A DNA stretch of 64,000 nt from Thioclava arctica (GCF_040892615.1 NZ_JBFRYC010000007.1:62001-126000), one strand, 5' to 3'. Shown: positions 1 through 8,540, counted from the first letter of the stretch. The notes: generated by a model from the sequence alone, not told the origin. Program-made: numbers and translations.

Positions 1-1
1 G

Positions 2-268
2 CGAGAGGCCACTCCCGACAAGGGTGAGCCCTGGGCCGACATGATCGCGCGTGTCGCGGCCGCGATCACGCAGGCCCAAGCTGAGGCGGCAGGCGCCCTG
101 CCCGTTCTGGTCGCGCATTCCGGCGTCATTCGTGCAGCACGTCACCTGACCTGCGGCTCCGCGCACGGCCCTACCCCCGCCAATACCACACCATATCTGT
201 TCACCCCACTCACGGGCGACTGGCGCGAAACCGAATTGGCGACACAGGACGCTATATTTCAAACGTAA
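2..268 (+). CDS. Histidine phosphatase family protein, C-terminal part (5' end outside window)
   Basis: The reading frame is open from base 2, so the gene begins upstream and only the last 88 codons are seen. The segment PVLVAHSGVIRAA is the usual second-histidine region of the phosphoglycerate-mutase/histidine-phosphatase superfamily. The RHG motif that would carry the phosphorylated histidine lies outside the window. The internal ATG at 41 is not a likely start because the frame is already open and similar in composition before it. Its position just before a phosphoesterase and phosphonate genes suggests a role in phosphate-ester breakdown or, alternatively, a CobC-like phosphatase; the visible part cannot decide. 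Confidence 0.7.
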   Translation, partial: REATPDKGEPWADMIARVAAAITQAQAEAAGALPVLVAHSGVIRAARHLTCGSAHGPTPANTTPYLFTPLTGDWRETELATQDAIFQT

Positions 269-549
269 ACCTGCAAAGTCGGCGGGTGAGGCCACCAAAG
301 ATGCGGCTGCGAAAACCGGGAGGCTAAGGGAAATGTCCCGCGGATAACGGCATCTCTACAGAGCCTGCGCCATTTCAATCACCAAATACTCACTTGATGA
401 ACGCATCTTTGTGAGTAGGCAGCCGCCTCACCCAGCCGTGAGGCCTTGTGATGAAAGGCGTCACGGAACTGTCAAATCCCTCCCCTAGCGAACGGTCATG
501 CCCGAAGTCGCCATTCAAGCGGCAGGCTGCCAAATATGAGGGAAAGTCC
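269..549. other. Intergenic region with Pho-box-like repeat
   Basis: No convincing gene is present in these 281 bases. An in-frame ATG at 448 could extend the downstream phosphoesterase by 34 residues, but that stretch lacks signal-peptide character and a purine-rich ribosome site sits before 550 instead. The notable element is the 11-base-spaced repeat at 458-475. A cobalamin riboswitch was considered and not supported. Confidence 0.5.
458..475 (+). promoter_or_regulatory. Candidate Pho box (PhoB site)
   Basis: GCGTCAC, four bases, then CTGTCAA. The two GTCA cores are exactly 11 bases apart, as in the direct-repeat CTGTCAT-N4-CTGTCAT consensus of PhoB sites. The second half matches 6 of 7 consensus bases and the first 4 of 7. 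It lies about 75 bases before the phosphoesterase start at 550, in the same orientation. Regulation by PhoB is inferred from the motif and the gene's function. Confidence 0.55.
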
Positions 550-2172
550 ATGACCACCAAATTCCGTTCAACGGTGTGCCTCGGTGCGCTCGCATTGGCC
601 TGCGCCGCTGCGTCTGCACAAGCGGGCGACGCCACCAACACCGCTACACCGATTAAGCACCTCGTGGTGATCTTCCAGGAAAACGTCTCGTTTGACCACT
701 ATTTCGGAACCTATCCCAAGGCCGCAAATCCCGACGGAGAGCCAGCATTCACGGCCAAAGCGGATACGCCACAGGTCAATACGCTGACCTCGGCAGGTTT
801 GCTGCAGGCCAATCCCAACAGATCAAACGCAAAGAATGGCGCAGATGCCGCTGCCCCGTTCCGTCTGGATCGCACCCAAGCCGCCTCGGCGGACCAGAAC
901 CATGGCTACACCGCCGAACAGGCCGCCTTTGACGATGGCCGGATGGATCTTTTCCCCGCCAATACCGGACGCGGCTCAAAGGGGGGGGCCGGATCGTTTG
1001 GCACCAAGGGTCAGGTGATGGGGTATTACGATGGCAACACTGTTACCGCACTTTGGAACTATGCCCAAAGCTTCTCGATGAATGACAATGCTTTCTCGAC
1101 CACCTTTGGCCCGTCGACCCCGGGCGCGATCAACCTTGTTTCCGGGCAGACCAATGGTGCGATCCTGCCGCCGGGGCGCGAACTTGAAGCGGACGGAACT
1201 TATGACAAAGGCCGTGTGGTTCCTGACGGCAATGGCGGCTGGACGATGATTTCCGACCTCGATCCGACAGGAGACGTCTGCTCCAAAGGCAAGACCACCT
1301 TGATGAGCGGGCCCAATATCGGAGACATGCTGAACGCGCGCAACCTCACTTGGGGCTGGTTCGAGGGTGGCTTCGATCTGAGCCAAACCAATGCGAACGG
1401 CACCACCGGATGCGACCGCAAGACGACCTCGGACGTCACCCATGTCAGCATCGTGGACTATATCCCACATCACCAGCCCTTCCAGTATTACCCCTCAACG
1501 GCAAACCCAACGCATAAACGCCCGTCTTCGCTCGCGGCGGTTGGCACCTCGCAGGATGGCGGCGCGAACCACCAATATGATATCACTGACTGGTATGGCG
1601 CGCTCAAGGCGGGCAATTTGCCTGCGGTCAGCTTCCTCAAGGCATCGGGCTTTGAGGATGGTCATGCGGGCTATTCGGACCCGCTTGATGGTCAGAATTT
1701 CATCGTGCGGGCAGTGAACGCTGTCGGGAAGTCGAAATTCTGGAACGATACCGCGATCATCGTTCTCTATGATGACTCTGATGGCTGGTATGATCACGCG
1801 GCGGCCGTCATCAACCCCTCGAATATCCCTCTCAAAGGCTATGACGTGCTCAATGGCGATCGTTGCGGCACCACGGGCGTAGCGCTTCCGGGCGTCAACG
1901 GCAAACCGGCGCAGGGTCGTTGCGGGTATGGCACGCGCCAACCGTTCCTCGTGATCTCGCCTTATGCCAAAGCAAACCATGTCGATCATACGCTGACCGA
2001 TCAAACCTCGGTCCTGCGCTTTATCGAGGATAACTGGATGGGTGGGTCGCGCCTTGGCGCAGGATCGTTCGATGCGGCCTCAGGCTCGATCGACGCGATG
2101 TTTGACTGGGCCAAGGGCGCGGCCAAGCCGTTGATCCTTGATCCCAAAACGGGCGAACCGGTTCACTCGTAA
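550..2172 (+). CDS. Secreted phosphoesterase / phospholipase C-type phosphatase (PF04185-like)
   Basis: A 540-residue protein with a classic Sec signal peptide (MTTKFRSTVCLGALALACAA, cleavage near SAQA-GD). The mature N-terminus has HLVVIFQENVSFDHYFGTYP, the characteristic first motif of the phosphoesterase family that includes phospholipase C and AcpA-type acid phosphatases. Further family features are AFSTTFGPSTPGA, FEDGHAGYSDP and IIVLYDDSDGWYDH, the last supplying metal-binding Asp/His residues. It should act in the periplasm or outside the cell, releasing phosphate from phosphodiesters or monoesters. The start at 550 is preferred over 448 because GAGGGAAAG precedes it and the signal peptide begins there. 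A Pho box lies upstream and a di-haem peroxidase gene follows 10 bases downstream. Whether it is a lipase or a phosphatase is not decided by sequence alone. Confidence 0.9.
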   Translation: MTTKFRSTVCLGALALACAAASAQAGDATNTATPIKHLVVIFQENVSFDHYFGTYPKAANPDGEPAFTAKADTPQVNTLTSAGLLQANPNRSNAKNGADAAAPFRLDRTQAASADQNHGYTAEQAAFDDGRMDLFPANTGRGSKGGAGSFGTKGQVMGYYDGNTVTALWNYAQSFSMNDNAFSTTFGPSTPGAINLVSGQTNGAILPPGRELEADGTYDKGRVVPDGNGGWTMISDLDPTGDVCSKGKTTLMSGPNIGDMLNARNLTWGWFEGGFDLSQTNANGTTGCDRKTTSDVTHVSIVDYIPHHQPFQYYPSTANPTHKRPSSLAAVGTSQDGGANHQYDITDWYGALKAGNLPAVSFLKASGFEDGHAGYSDPLDGQNFIVRAVNAVGKSKFWNDTAIIVLYDDSDGWYDHAAAVINPSNIPLKGYDVLNGDRCGTTGVALPGVNGKPAQGRCGYGTRQPFLVISPYAKANHVDHTLTDQTSVLRFIEDNWMGGSRLGAGSFDAASGSIDAMFDWAKGAAKPLILDPKTGEPVHS

Positions 2173-2182
2173 GGAGATAGGG

Positions 2183-3583
2183 ATGCGCATGTCGATCACT
2201 CCCAGGATCTTCCCCCAAAGGCGCATCCTTACTGTAGCGCTGGCTGGCCTCGTGCTAGCCAGCGTCTTTTTGCCCCTCTCAGGGGGGCGCAATCTCGCCT
2301 ATGGCGCAAACCTGCCCGCCATTGCGGCCCCCAAGCCCGCCCCGCTGACGCACCCCCTCAGCGCCGTGGCGATGATCGGGCGCGACATGTTCAGCGATAC
2401 CGCGCTATCCGCAAGTGGCCGTTTGTCCTGTGCGTCCTGTCACGATCCGCGCAATCATTATGGCCCTGATGGAACTGCCCCAGTCGTTCCGGGGGGCGCA
2501 CATCTTGACCGGGTTGGGCGGCGCGCGGTGCCAACGCTCAGCTACAAATTTCTCACCCCAGCCTTCACCATCGGGCCGCAAGATCCCTCATTGGAACAAA
2601 ATGAGGCCTCGCCCGAACTGGTCGCCGCGCAGGGCCAGAACGCAGATGCCAGCGCACCCGCGTCATTGGGGCATTTGCCCTCAGCGCCCAAGAAATTAGC
2701 GGGGCAGACGACGCTGGGCGCACCCGTTCCCCGCGGTGGGCTGTTCTGGGACGGGCGGGCCGACACGCTTGAGGATCAAGCCGAAGGCCCGTTTTTTACA
2801 TCTTTCGAGATGGCCAATACTCGCCCCGCGCTCGCTCAGGTCTTGCGGACGCGCTATGGCGCGCGCCTCGCTGCCCTGTTTGGTGCAAATGTGCTGAGCG
2901 ACGAGCCGATGCTGATTTCAGAGGCCGCCTTTGCGCTTGCCCGTTATCAGATCGAGGACCCTTCGTTTCACGCCTTTTCAAGCAAATTCGACGCCTATCT
3001 TTCCGGCCACGCTCGTCTTAGCCCAGCAGAGGCGCGCGGGCTGGCATTGTTTAACGATCCCACAAAGGGCAATTGCGCGGCCTGCCATCTCGACACGACA
3101 GCAAAAGACGGCACACCGCCCCTTTTTACCGATTTCGAATATGAAGCGCTCGGGGTGCCGCGCAATTCCAGGATCCCCGCCAATGCGGATCCGAATTGGC
3201 ATGACCTTGGTCTGTGCGGGCCGATGCGCCATGATGCAACGTCCAGACAAACATCTTATTGCGGCTTGTTCAAAACGCCGACGCTGCGCAATGTCGCGAC
3301 CCGGCATGTTTTCTTTCACAACGGGGTTTATACCAGCCTACAAGATGTGTTGGATTTCTACGCAAGGCGCGATAGCGACCCACAAGCAATCTATCCAGTG
3401 AAGTCCGGCAAGGTTCAGATTTTCAATGACCTGCCCCGTCGCTATCACAGCAATATTGATGTCACTGATGCGCCCTTCGGGCGGAAACGCGGTGATGCGC
3501 CCGCTTTGAGCAAGACCGAGCAAGCCGACATCATCGCTTTTTTAAACACCCTCACCGACGGCTATCATCCGTATAAAAACTAG
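2183..3583 (+). CDS. Di-haem cytochrome c peroxidase / MauG family protein
   Basis: A 466-residue exported protein with a hydrophobic signal segment at residues 15-33. Two c-type haem sites are visible: CASCH (residues 83-87) and CAACH (298-302), with the about 215-residue spacing usual for bacterial di-haem peroxidases. GGLFWDGRADTLEDQAEGP and PTLRNVATRHVFFHNGVY are typical of this family. It would reduce peroxide, or oxidise a partner, in the periplasm with electrons from cytochrome c. AAGGAG 6 bases before ATG 2183 fixes the start, 10 bases after the phosphoesterase stop, so the two are probably co-transcribed. Why a peroxidase is paired with a phosphoesterase is not known from sequence. 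The N-terminus includes a longer linker rich in Pro/Ala before the first haem. Confidence 0.88.
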   Translation: MRMSITPRIFPQRRILTVALAGLVLASVFLPLSGGRNLAYGANLPAIAAPKPAPLTHPLSAVAMIGRDMFSDTALSASGRLSCASCHDPRNHYGPDGTAPVVPGGAHLDRVGRRAVPTLSYKFLTPAFTIGPQDPSLEQNEASPELVAAQGQNADASAPASLGHLPSAPKKLAGQTTLGAPVPRGGLFWDGRADTLEDQAEGPFFTSFEMANTRPALAQVLRTRYGARLAALFGANVLSDEPMLISEAAFALARYQIEDPSFHAFSSKFDAYLSGHARLSPAEARGLALFNDPTKGNCAACHLDTTAKDGTPPLFTDFEYEALGVPRNSRIPANADPNWHDLGLCGPMRHDATSRQTSYCGLFKTPTLRNVATRHVFFHNGVYTSLQDVLDFYARRDSDPQAIYPVKSGKVQIFNDLPRRYHSNIDVTDAPFGRKRGDAPALSKTEQADIIAFLNTLTDGYHPYKN

Positions 3584-3682
3584 CCAAAGAGCCAACAGGT
3601 CGCACGACTGTCGCCCAAGCGCCATGCAACGCTGAACCGCCGCCCCACCTCGCTCTCGGATTATCACAAACGCGTCGTCATT

Positions 3683-3700
3683 CGGTAACAGATCCGTCAC
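3683..3700 (+). promoter_or_regulatory. Weak candidate Pho box before phnC
   Basis: CGGTAAC, AGAT, CCGTCAC. The second half matches 6 of 7 bases of CTGTCAC/T; the first matches 4 of 7. Half sites start 11 bases apart. It lies about 40 bases before the phnC start, a suitable place for PhoB activation. The weak first half makes this tentative. Confidence 0.3.
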
Positions 3701-3740
3701 ATGCGCGGTCTACTTCCCCCCTCATTGCATGGGTGGAAAC

Positions 3741-4562
3741 ATGAAACTTGAACTCCGCAACGTCAGTAAGTTTTTTGGCCAGAAGGCAGCGGTTGAAACT
3801 GTTTCTCTGACGCTGGAAGGCCCCGGTTTTGTCGGTGTCATCGGACGCTCGGGGGCTGGTAAATCGACGCTGTTGCGCATGATCAACCGTCTTGGTGATG
3901 CCACTACGGGCAATGTCATGTTTGACGGAACCGATGTTCTTTCGCTCAAGGGGCGCGAAAAGCGCCAGTGGCAAACCAATTGCGCGATGGTGTTTCAGCA
4001 GTTCAACCTCGTGGCGCGGATGGATGTCGTCTCAAACGTGTTGCACGGGCTATTGGGGCAGCGTTCGACGCTATCGAGCCTGCTCAATCTCTGGAGCGCG
4101 GCCGATATTCGTCGCGCCCTCGAAATCCTCGAACGGCTTGGCATTGCCGAACAGGCCACAAAGCGCGCCGAGGCGCTGTCGGGTGGCCAACAGCAGCGCG
4201 TCGCGATTGCGCGCGCCTTGATGCAAGACCCCCAGATCATTCTCGCCGACGAGCCTATTGCCTCGCTTGATCCGATGAACGCCCAAGTGGTGATGGATGC
4301 GCTCAAACGGATCCAGGTCGAAGACGGTCGAATGGTCGTAGCCAACCTGCACACGCTCGACACTGCGCGTCGCTATTGCGACCGCGTCATCGGCATGCGC
4401 GACGGGCGCGTGGTCTTTGACGGTCGCCCCGACCAACTCACCACCGGAGTCGCGCGCGATATCTACGGCGCTGACGCCAGTTTTTCTGAATCCGCCACCT
4501 CAACGGCAATCGAGGCGCTGGGGGATGACCGCGAATACGCAGCCGCCATGTTGGACGGTTGA
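3741..4562 (+). CDS. phnC: Phosphonate ABC transporter, ATP-binding protein
   Basis: A 273-residue ABC ATPase with Walker A GRSGAGKST (about residues 35-43), Q-loop VFQQFN, signature LSGGQQQR (about 145-152) and Walker B IILADEP. Similarity to PhnC is strengthened by the following binding protein and two permeases in standard phnCDEE order. It would energise uptake of phosphonates or related phosphorus compounds at the inner membrane. ATG 3741 is chosen over ATG 3729 because GGTGGA lies at a suitable distance before it and family members begin close to MxLxLxNVSK. The gene probably belongs to the Pho regulon, given the weak upstream Pho-box-like repeat. Confidence 0.93.
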   Translation: MKLELRNVSKFFGQKAAVETVSLTLEGPGFVGVIGRSGAGKSTLLRMINRLGDATTGNVMFDGTDVLSLKGREKRQWQTNCAMVFQQFNLVARMDVVSNVLHGLLGQRSTLSSLLNLWSAADIRRALEILERLGIAEQATKRAEALSGGQQQRVAIARALMQDPQIILADEPIASLDPMNAQVVMDALKRIQVEDGRMVVANLHTLDTARRYCDRVIGMRDGRVVFDGRPDQLTTGVARDIYGADASFSESATSTAIEALGDDREYAAAMLDG

Positions 4563-4571
4563 GTAACCATC

Positions 4572-4588
4572 GGCCCGGCTGCCGGGCC
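4572..4588 (+). other. Intercistronic hairpin phnC-phnD
   Basis: Perfect 7-bp stem GGCCCGG/CCGGGCC with a three-base loop, 9 bases after the phnC stop and before the phnD ribosome site. There is no T run, so it is more likely an RNA-stability or processing element than a full terminator. Confidence 0.5.
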
Positions 4589-4610
4589 ATTCAAACCAAA
4601 GGGAACGACC

Positions 4611-5522
4611 ATGAAACAGCTGCTTGCCATTCTGGCCGCGACCACCGCCCTTGCGGGCGCGGTGCAGGCTCAAGAGATCAAACAATTCAACATCGGCATC
4701 CTGGGCGGCGAGAACGCGCAAGACCGTATCGCCAACAACCAATGTCTGGTGGACTACATGTCCGACGCCTTGGGCGTGCCGGTCAAATTGTTCACCCCGG
4801 CCGATTATGACGGCGTGTTGCAGGGCCTGATCGGCGGCACGATCGACTTCGCGATTCTGGGTGCTTCGGGCTATGCCAAGATCGCACTGGATGATCCGGG
4901 TGCGGTGACACCTTTTGCGACGACGGCCAACCCTGACGGCTCGTTTGTCTACTATTCGGTGGGCTTTACGCGCAAAGACACGGGCATCAAGTCGCTTGAC
5001 GACATGAAGGGCCATAGCTTTGGCTTTGGCGATCCGAATTCGACCTCGGGCTATTTGATCCCTTCGGTCGAAATTCCCAAGCAAACGGGCCATTCGATGA
5101 AATCGGGTGACTATTTCGGCGAGGTGAAATTCACCGGCGGTCACGAGCAGACCATCGTCGCGGTCAACAATGGCGATATCGACGCTGGCGTGACCTGGGC
5201 CGATGGACAGGGCAACTGGGAAGACGGCTACAATAACGGAGCCCTGCGCAAGGCCGTCGATTCCGGCCTGATCGACATGAACAATATCGTCGAAATCTGG
5301 CGCTCCAAGCCGATCCCGAATGGCCCGTTGGTCATTCGCAATGCCCTGCCCGAGGACATCAAGCAAAAGGCCGAACAGGTCATGCTGACGCTCAAGGACA
5401 AGGATAGCGAGTGCCTCTATAACGCGGCTGGCGGCGAGTCGGCAGGCTTCGTCAAGATTGACCCGTCCTATTACGACTCCATCATCGACGTGCGCAAAGC
5501 CAAGATCGAACAGGGCTCGTAA
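4611..5522 (+). CDS. phnD: Phosphonate ABC transporter, periplasmic substrate-binding protein
   Basis: A 303-residue protein with a signal peptide (MKQLLAILAATTALAGAVQA, cleavage before QE). The body has PhnD-type features: FNIGILGGENAQDR near the N-terminus, LGVPVKLFTPADYDGVLQGL, and GDPNSTSGYLIPS, which forms the anion pocket in this family. It captures phosphonate or phosphate-like ligands in the periplasm and delivers them to PhnE. AAAGGGAA precedes the ATG. A strong hairpin follows the stop codon, as is common after binding-protein genes that are expressed above their permeases. The exact ligand (aminoethylphosphonate, phosphite, other) cannot be read from sequence. Confidence 0.93.
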   Translation: MKQLLAILAATTALAGAVQAQEIKQFNIGILGGENAQDRIANNQCLVDYMSDALGVPVKLFTPADYDGVLQGLIGGTIDFAILGASGYAKIALDDPGAVTPFATTANPDGSFVYYSVGFTRKDTGIKSLDDMKGHSFGFGDPNSTSGYLIPSVEIPKQTGHSMKSGDYFGEVKFTGGHEQTIVAVNNGDIDAGVTWADGQGNWEDGYNNGALRKAVDSGLIDMNNIVEIWRSKPIPNGPLVIRNALPEDIKQKAEQVMLTLKDKDSECLYNAAGGESAGFVKIDPSYYDSIIDVRKAKIEQGS

Positions 5523-5536
5523 GCCCTGCCCCCTGT

Positions 5537-5562
5537 GGGCCGGCGGGACACCTCGCCGGCCC
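5537..5562 (+). terminator. Hairpin after phnD (partial terminator or 3' stabiliser)
   Basis: Perfect 9-bp stem GGGCCGGCG/CGCCGGCCC with an 8-base loop, followed by CATTGTTTTT. It lies 15 bases after the phnD stop and 20 before phnE. It probably attenuates read-through so that the binding protein is made in excess of the permeases. Confidence 0.6.
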
Positions 5563-5581
5563 CATTGTTTTTGGAAAGCCC

Positions 5582-6454
5582 ATGACCGAAACCAACGCCA
5601 CGACCCTATCGCGCCAAGACTATCTTGCACTGGTGCGTCGCAAGCGTCTTTACAGCGCAATTATCTTGACGATCTTCGTGGCGCTTATGGTGTCGGGCTT
5701 TCGCACGGCGGATGCACGCAACGCGGGTGGCTTCTTTGCGGGGCTGCATCGTTTTTTCGATTTCCCAAGCGAGATATTTTCCGAAGCCATCACCAAATGG
5801 CGCCGGTTTCCCGAATTGCTTTGGCGGTATTTGCCGTCGCTGTTTGAAACGCTCAATATTGCGGCGCTTGCGATCGTTCTGGGCGGGTTGGGCGCGGTGG
5901 TGCTGGCACTTGTCTCAACGCATGGGCTTGCACCTTGGCCGCGCGCCATTCCCCTCTTTCGCCGCACCATGGATGTGATGCGCGCCTTGCCGGAAATCGT
6001 CGTCGCACTGGTGCTGATTTATCTGCTGGGCGGTGGGCCGGTGCCTGCAATGGCGGCGATCGCGCTGCATACCACCGGCGCGCTAGGCAAGCTGTTTTCC
6101 GAGGTTGCCGAGAATGCCGATCTCAAACCGGTTGAAGGGTTGGCCTCGACCGGGGCTGGCTGGGTGCAGCGTATGTGGTTCGGGGTTTTGCCGCAGGTGG
6201 CACCGAACTGGTCGTCCTACGCGCTGCTGCGCTTTGAGATCAATATCCGCGCCTCGGCAATCCTAGGTTTCGTGGGCGCGGGCGGGATCGGTTATGATCT
6301 CAAGACCGCGCTGCAATGGGGACAAGGTCGCTATGACGCTGTGGTTGCGATCTTTGCGTTGCTCTTCGCAACCATCGTGATTGTTGATCACATCTCGGAC
6401 CGGGCGCGCGGGCGACTGGTACGGGGCGCAAAGGCCACGGAGGGCCGGATATGA
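5582..6454 (+). CDS. phnE: Phosphonate ABC transporter, permease protein (first copy)
   Basis: A 290-residue inner-membrane permease. Hydrophobic segments lie near residues 22-38, 85-105, 135-160 and 250-270. The EAA-type cytoplasmic loop reads VEGLASTGAGWVQRMWFGVLPQ, the PhnE form of the motif that contacts the ATPase. It starts 59 bases after phnD and overlaps the next permease gene by four bases (ATGA), which indicates translational coupling and a hetero-dimeric PhnE1-PhnE2 channel. Confidence 0.92.
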   Translation: MTETNATTLSRQDYLALVRRKRLYSAIILTIFVALMVSGFRTADARNAGGFFAGLHRFFDFPSEIFSEAITKWRRFPELLWRYLPSLFETLNIAALAIVLGGLGAVVLALVSTHGLAPWPRAIPLFRRTMDVMRALPEIVVALVLIYLLGGGPVPAMAAIALHTTGALGKLFSEVAENADLKPVEGLASTGAGWVQRMWFGVLPQVAPNWSSYALLRFEINIRASAILGFVGAGGIGYDLKTALQWGQGRYDAVVAIFALLFATIVIVDHISDRARGRLVRGAKATEGRI

Positions 6455-7788
6455 GCCTGTTGAGCACCGACCAACCCAGCGGCCTTGCTCTGGCAGGGCT
6501 TGATCAGGTTTTCCGGGCGCGGCGGCTCCGGTCCTTTGCAGGGATCGCCGCAGTTCTGGCCTATCTGGTCTATGTCTTTTTCGCCTTTGACATTCCCGGT
6601 CTGGCCGCCAAGGCGCGCCCCGAAAACGCCGCCGTGCTGCTTGGCGATTTCTGGTCCTACAAGACGCATGTCACGCGCGACAACCGCTCCGACAAGGTTA
6701 CCGTCGCGATCGAGGGAGAGCGCCGTGGCACCTATCTTGCAGACGCGCCGCCCGATTGGGTGGCGCGCGACGGCTCTCTCACGCAGATCACATTGCCCCA
6801 TGGCGCGCATGTCACCTACACGTCCAAGGCAGCACAGGTCGACGTGCCCGATTTTGGCATGATCCAGCTCGCATTACAGGGACGGCATGTCCTGCTTACG
6901 CTGCCCGAGGGCCGCGCCATGCCCGACTGGATCTCGGCGGCGCGCAACCGGGTGTCGATGGATCGCGGCGACTGGCGGTTCTCGATGACACCAAGCAGAA
7001 CCGAGACCTTTCGCTACTTCCCCGGCTGGGAGATGTTCTTTTTCACGCTCGACAGCCCGTTCTCGGGTAAGTCAGTCGTCGAGCTTGCGAAACTGGCCAT
7101 TTCGGGCAAGCGGGTGAACCCCGAGATGTCGAACCTGTCTGCGATGTTTGGCGATTTTTGGAACAATAAGGTCTGGCATCATGGCGACGTCTTCTGGGCG
7201 CTCTGCGAGACCGTGCTGATGGCATTTCTGGGCACGATGGGGGCGGGCATGATCGCGCTGCCGCTGGCCTTTCTGGCGGCCACCAACTTTACCCCGCTCG
7301 TCGCACTTCGGCTAAGCCTGCGACGCGTTTTCGACTTTTTGCGCGGGGTGGATGGGTTGATCTGGACGGTGATCTTGTCGCGCGCATTTGGCCCCGGCCC
7401 CCTGACCGGATCGCTTGCGATTTTGATGACCGATACCGGCACTTTCGGAAAAATGTTTTCCGAAGCGCTCGAAAACATCGATGACAAGCAGGTTGAGGGC
7501 GTCGGGTCGACCGGGGCCAACGCGCTGCAACGTGCGCGCTTTGGGGTGCTCCCGCAGCTTGCGCCGGTGATCCTCTCACAGCTTCTGTATTACCTCGAAT
7601 CCAACACCCGCTCGGCCACCGTGATCGGCGCTTTGGTGGGGGGCGGGATCGGGTTGTTGCTGACACAAGCGATCCTGACCCAAAAGGACTGGGAAGAGGT
7701 TTGCTATTATGTGATCCTGATCGTTCTGACGGTCATGGCCATGGATAGCGTGTCCGGCTGGATCCGGCGGCGTTTCATCAAAGGATGA
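6451..7788 (+). CDS. phnE: Phosphonate ABC transporter, permease protein (second, long copy)
   Basis: A 445-residue permease paralogous to the preceding gene. The C-terminal half (about residues 245-440) has the conserved transmembrane bundle and the EAA loop VEGVGSTGANALQRARFGVLPQ. The N-terminal half has one membrane segment (about 30-45) and then an inserted hydrophilic region of roughly 150 residues, predicted periplasmic, before the permease core. This makes it about 150 residues longer than the first copy. Its start overlaps the phnE1 stop (ATGA). The insert may contact the binding protein; that is inference from its predicted location. Confidence 0.9.
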   Translation: MSLLSTDQPSGLALAGLDQVFRARRLRSFAGIAAVLAYLVYVFFAFDIPGLAAKARPENAAVLLGDFWSYKTHVTRDNRSDKVTVAIEGERRGTYLADAPPDWVARDGSLTQITLPHGAHVTYTSKAAQVDVPDFGMIQLALQGRHVLLTLPEGRAMPDWISAARNRVSMDRGDWRFSMTPSRTETFRYFPGWEMFFFTLDSPFSGKSVVELAKLAISGKRVNPEMSNLSAMFGDFWNNKVWHHGDVFWALCETVLMAFLGTMGAGMIALPLAFLAATNFTPLVALRLSLRRVFDFLRGVDGLIWTVILSRAFGPGPLTGSLAILMTDTGTFGKMFSEALENIDDKQVEGVGSTGANALQRARFGVLPQLAPVILSQLLYYLESNTRSATVIGALVGGGIGLLLTQAILTQKDWEEVCYYVILIVLTVMAMDSVSGWIRRRFIKG

Positions 7789-7922
7789 AGCGATGCCAAG
7801 CGTGAGCTTTACGCCCCCCCTTGGACAGGCAAGCGCCAGTTTCGACGCTGCCCGCACCGATAGATTTCTATATTCCAACGGTCCTCTCCACGCTTTTTAA
7901 CCCCACCCGACCCGAGGTTCCC

Positions 7923-8540
7923 ATGCCCAAGCTATCCCCCGACACGCCCCAAATATCCGCCGATTGCGAGGTGGAGAATTCGACCTTCGGCCGCTATTGC
8001 GAATTGGGTCGGGGGTGCCGCGTTCTCAATTCGAGTTTCGGTGACTACGCTTATGCCGACCGCTTTGCCGACATTGCCAATACCAGCGTCGGGAAATTTG
8101 CCAATATCGCGGCGTTCACCCGGATCGGCCCGACCGATCACCCGTGGCGCAACGCGGCGCAGCACCATTTCCTCTATCGTTCGCGGTCCTATTTCGATGA
8201 TGAGCCGGATTGGAAGGACTTTTTCGATCAGCGCGCCGCGCGTCGAACCACGCTGGGCGCTGATTGCTGGATCGGGCATGGTGCGATCATCAAGCCCGAG
8301 GTGAGTATCGGTGTCGGGGCCATCGTGGCCGCTGGCGCGGTGGTAACCAAAGACGTAGCCCCCTTCACGATCGTGGCAGGCGTGCCAGCAACACGACTGC
8401 GGCTGCGCTTTCCCGAAGACGTCGTGCAAGATCTGCTCGCGCTTGCGTGGTGGGACTGGGACCATGCGCGCTTGCGCGACGCGCTCGCCGATTTCCGCAC
8501 GCTCTCGGCGGCGGAGTTTGTTGCCAAATACCGAGAGTGA
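7923..8540 (+). CDS. Hexapeptide-repeat acetyltransferase of the phosphonate-metabolism type
   Basis: A 205-residue left-handed beta-helix acyltransferase. Isoleucine-patch repeats are clear in the N-terminal third (ADCEVENSTFGRYCELG) and in WIGHGAIIKPEVSIGVGAIV, ending with AAGAVVTKDVAPFTIVAGVPA, the xenobiotic/chloramphenicol-acetyltransferase-like signature. Proteins of this type are commonly encoded in phn clusters between phnE and phnM, where they are thought to act on phosphonate or ribose-phosphonate intermediates. ATG 7923 is used, after a short spacer containing GAGG; an in-frame upstream ATG at 7821 would add a Pro-rich stretch with no repeat character. No C-P lyase gene follows: the next 400 bases are a transposase relic. 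Confidence 0.82.
   Translation: MPKLSPDTPQISADCEVENSTFGRYCELGRGCRVLNSSFGDYAYADRFADIANTSVGKFANIAAFTRIGPTDHPWRNAAQHHFLYRSRSYFDDEPDWKDFFDQRAARRTTLGADCWIGHGAIIKPEVSIGVGAIVAAGAVVTKDVAPFTIVAGVPATRLRLRFPEDVVQDLLALAWWDWDHARLRDALADFRTLSAAEFVAKYRE

Noticed and set aside
269..400. Cobalamin-riboswitch-like sequence after a CobC-like gene
   Set aside because: The GCCACTG box and the adenosylcobalamin-binding core spacing are missing; only loose GC-rich similarity was seen.
448..549. N-terminal extension of the phosphoesterase from ATG 448
   Set aside because: The extra 34 residues have no signal or domain character, and a ribosome site and signal peptide begin at 550.
7793..7900. 35-codon frame after phnE
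   Set aside because: Ends before the acetyltransferase, has no domain and resembles no phn protein.
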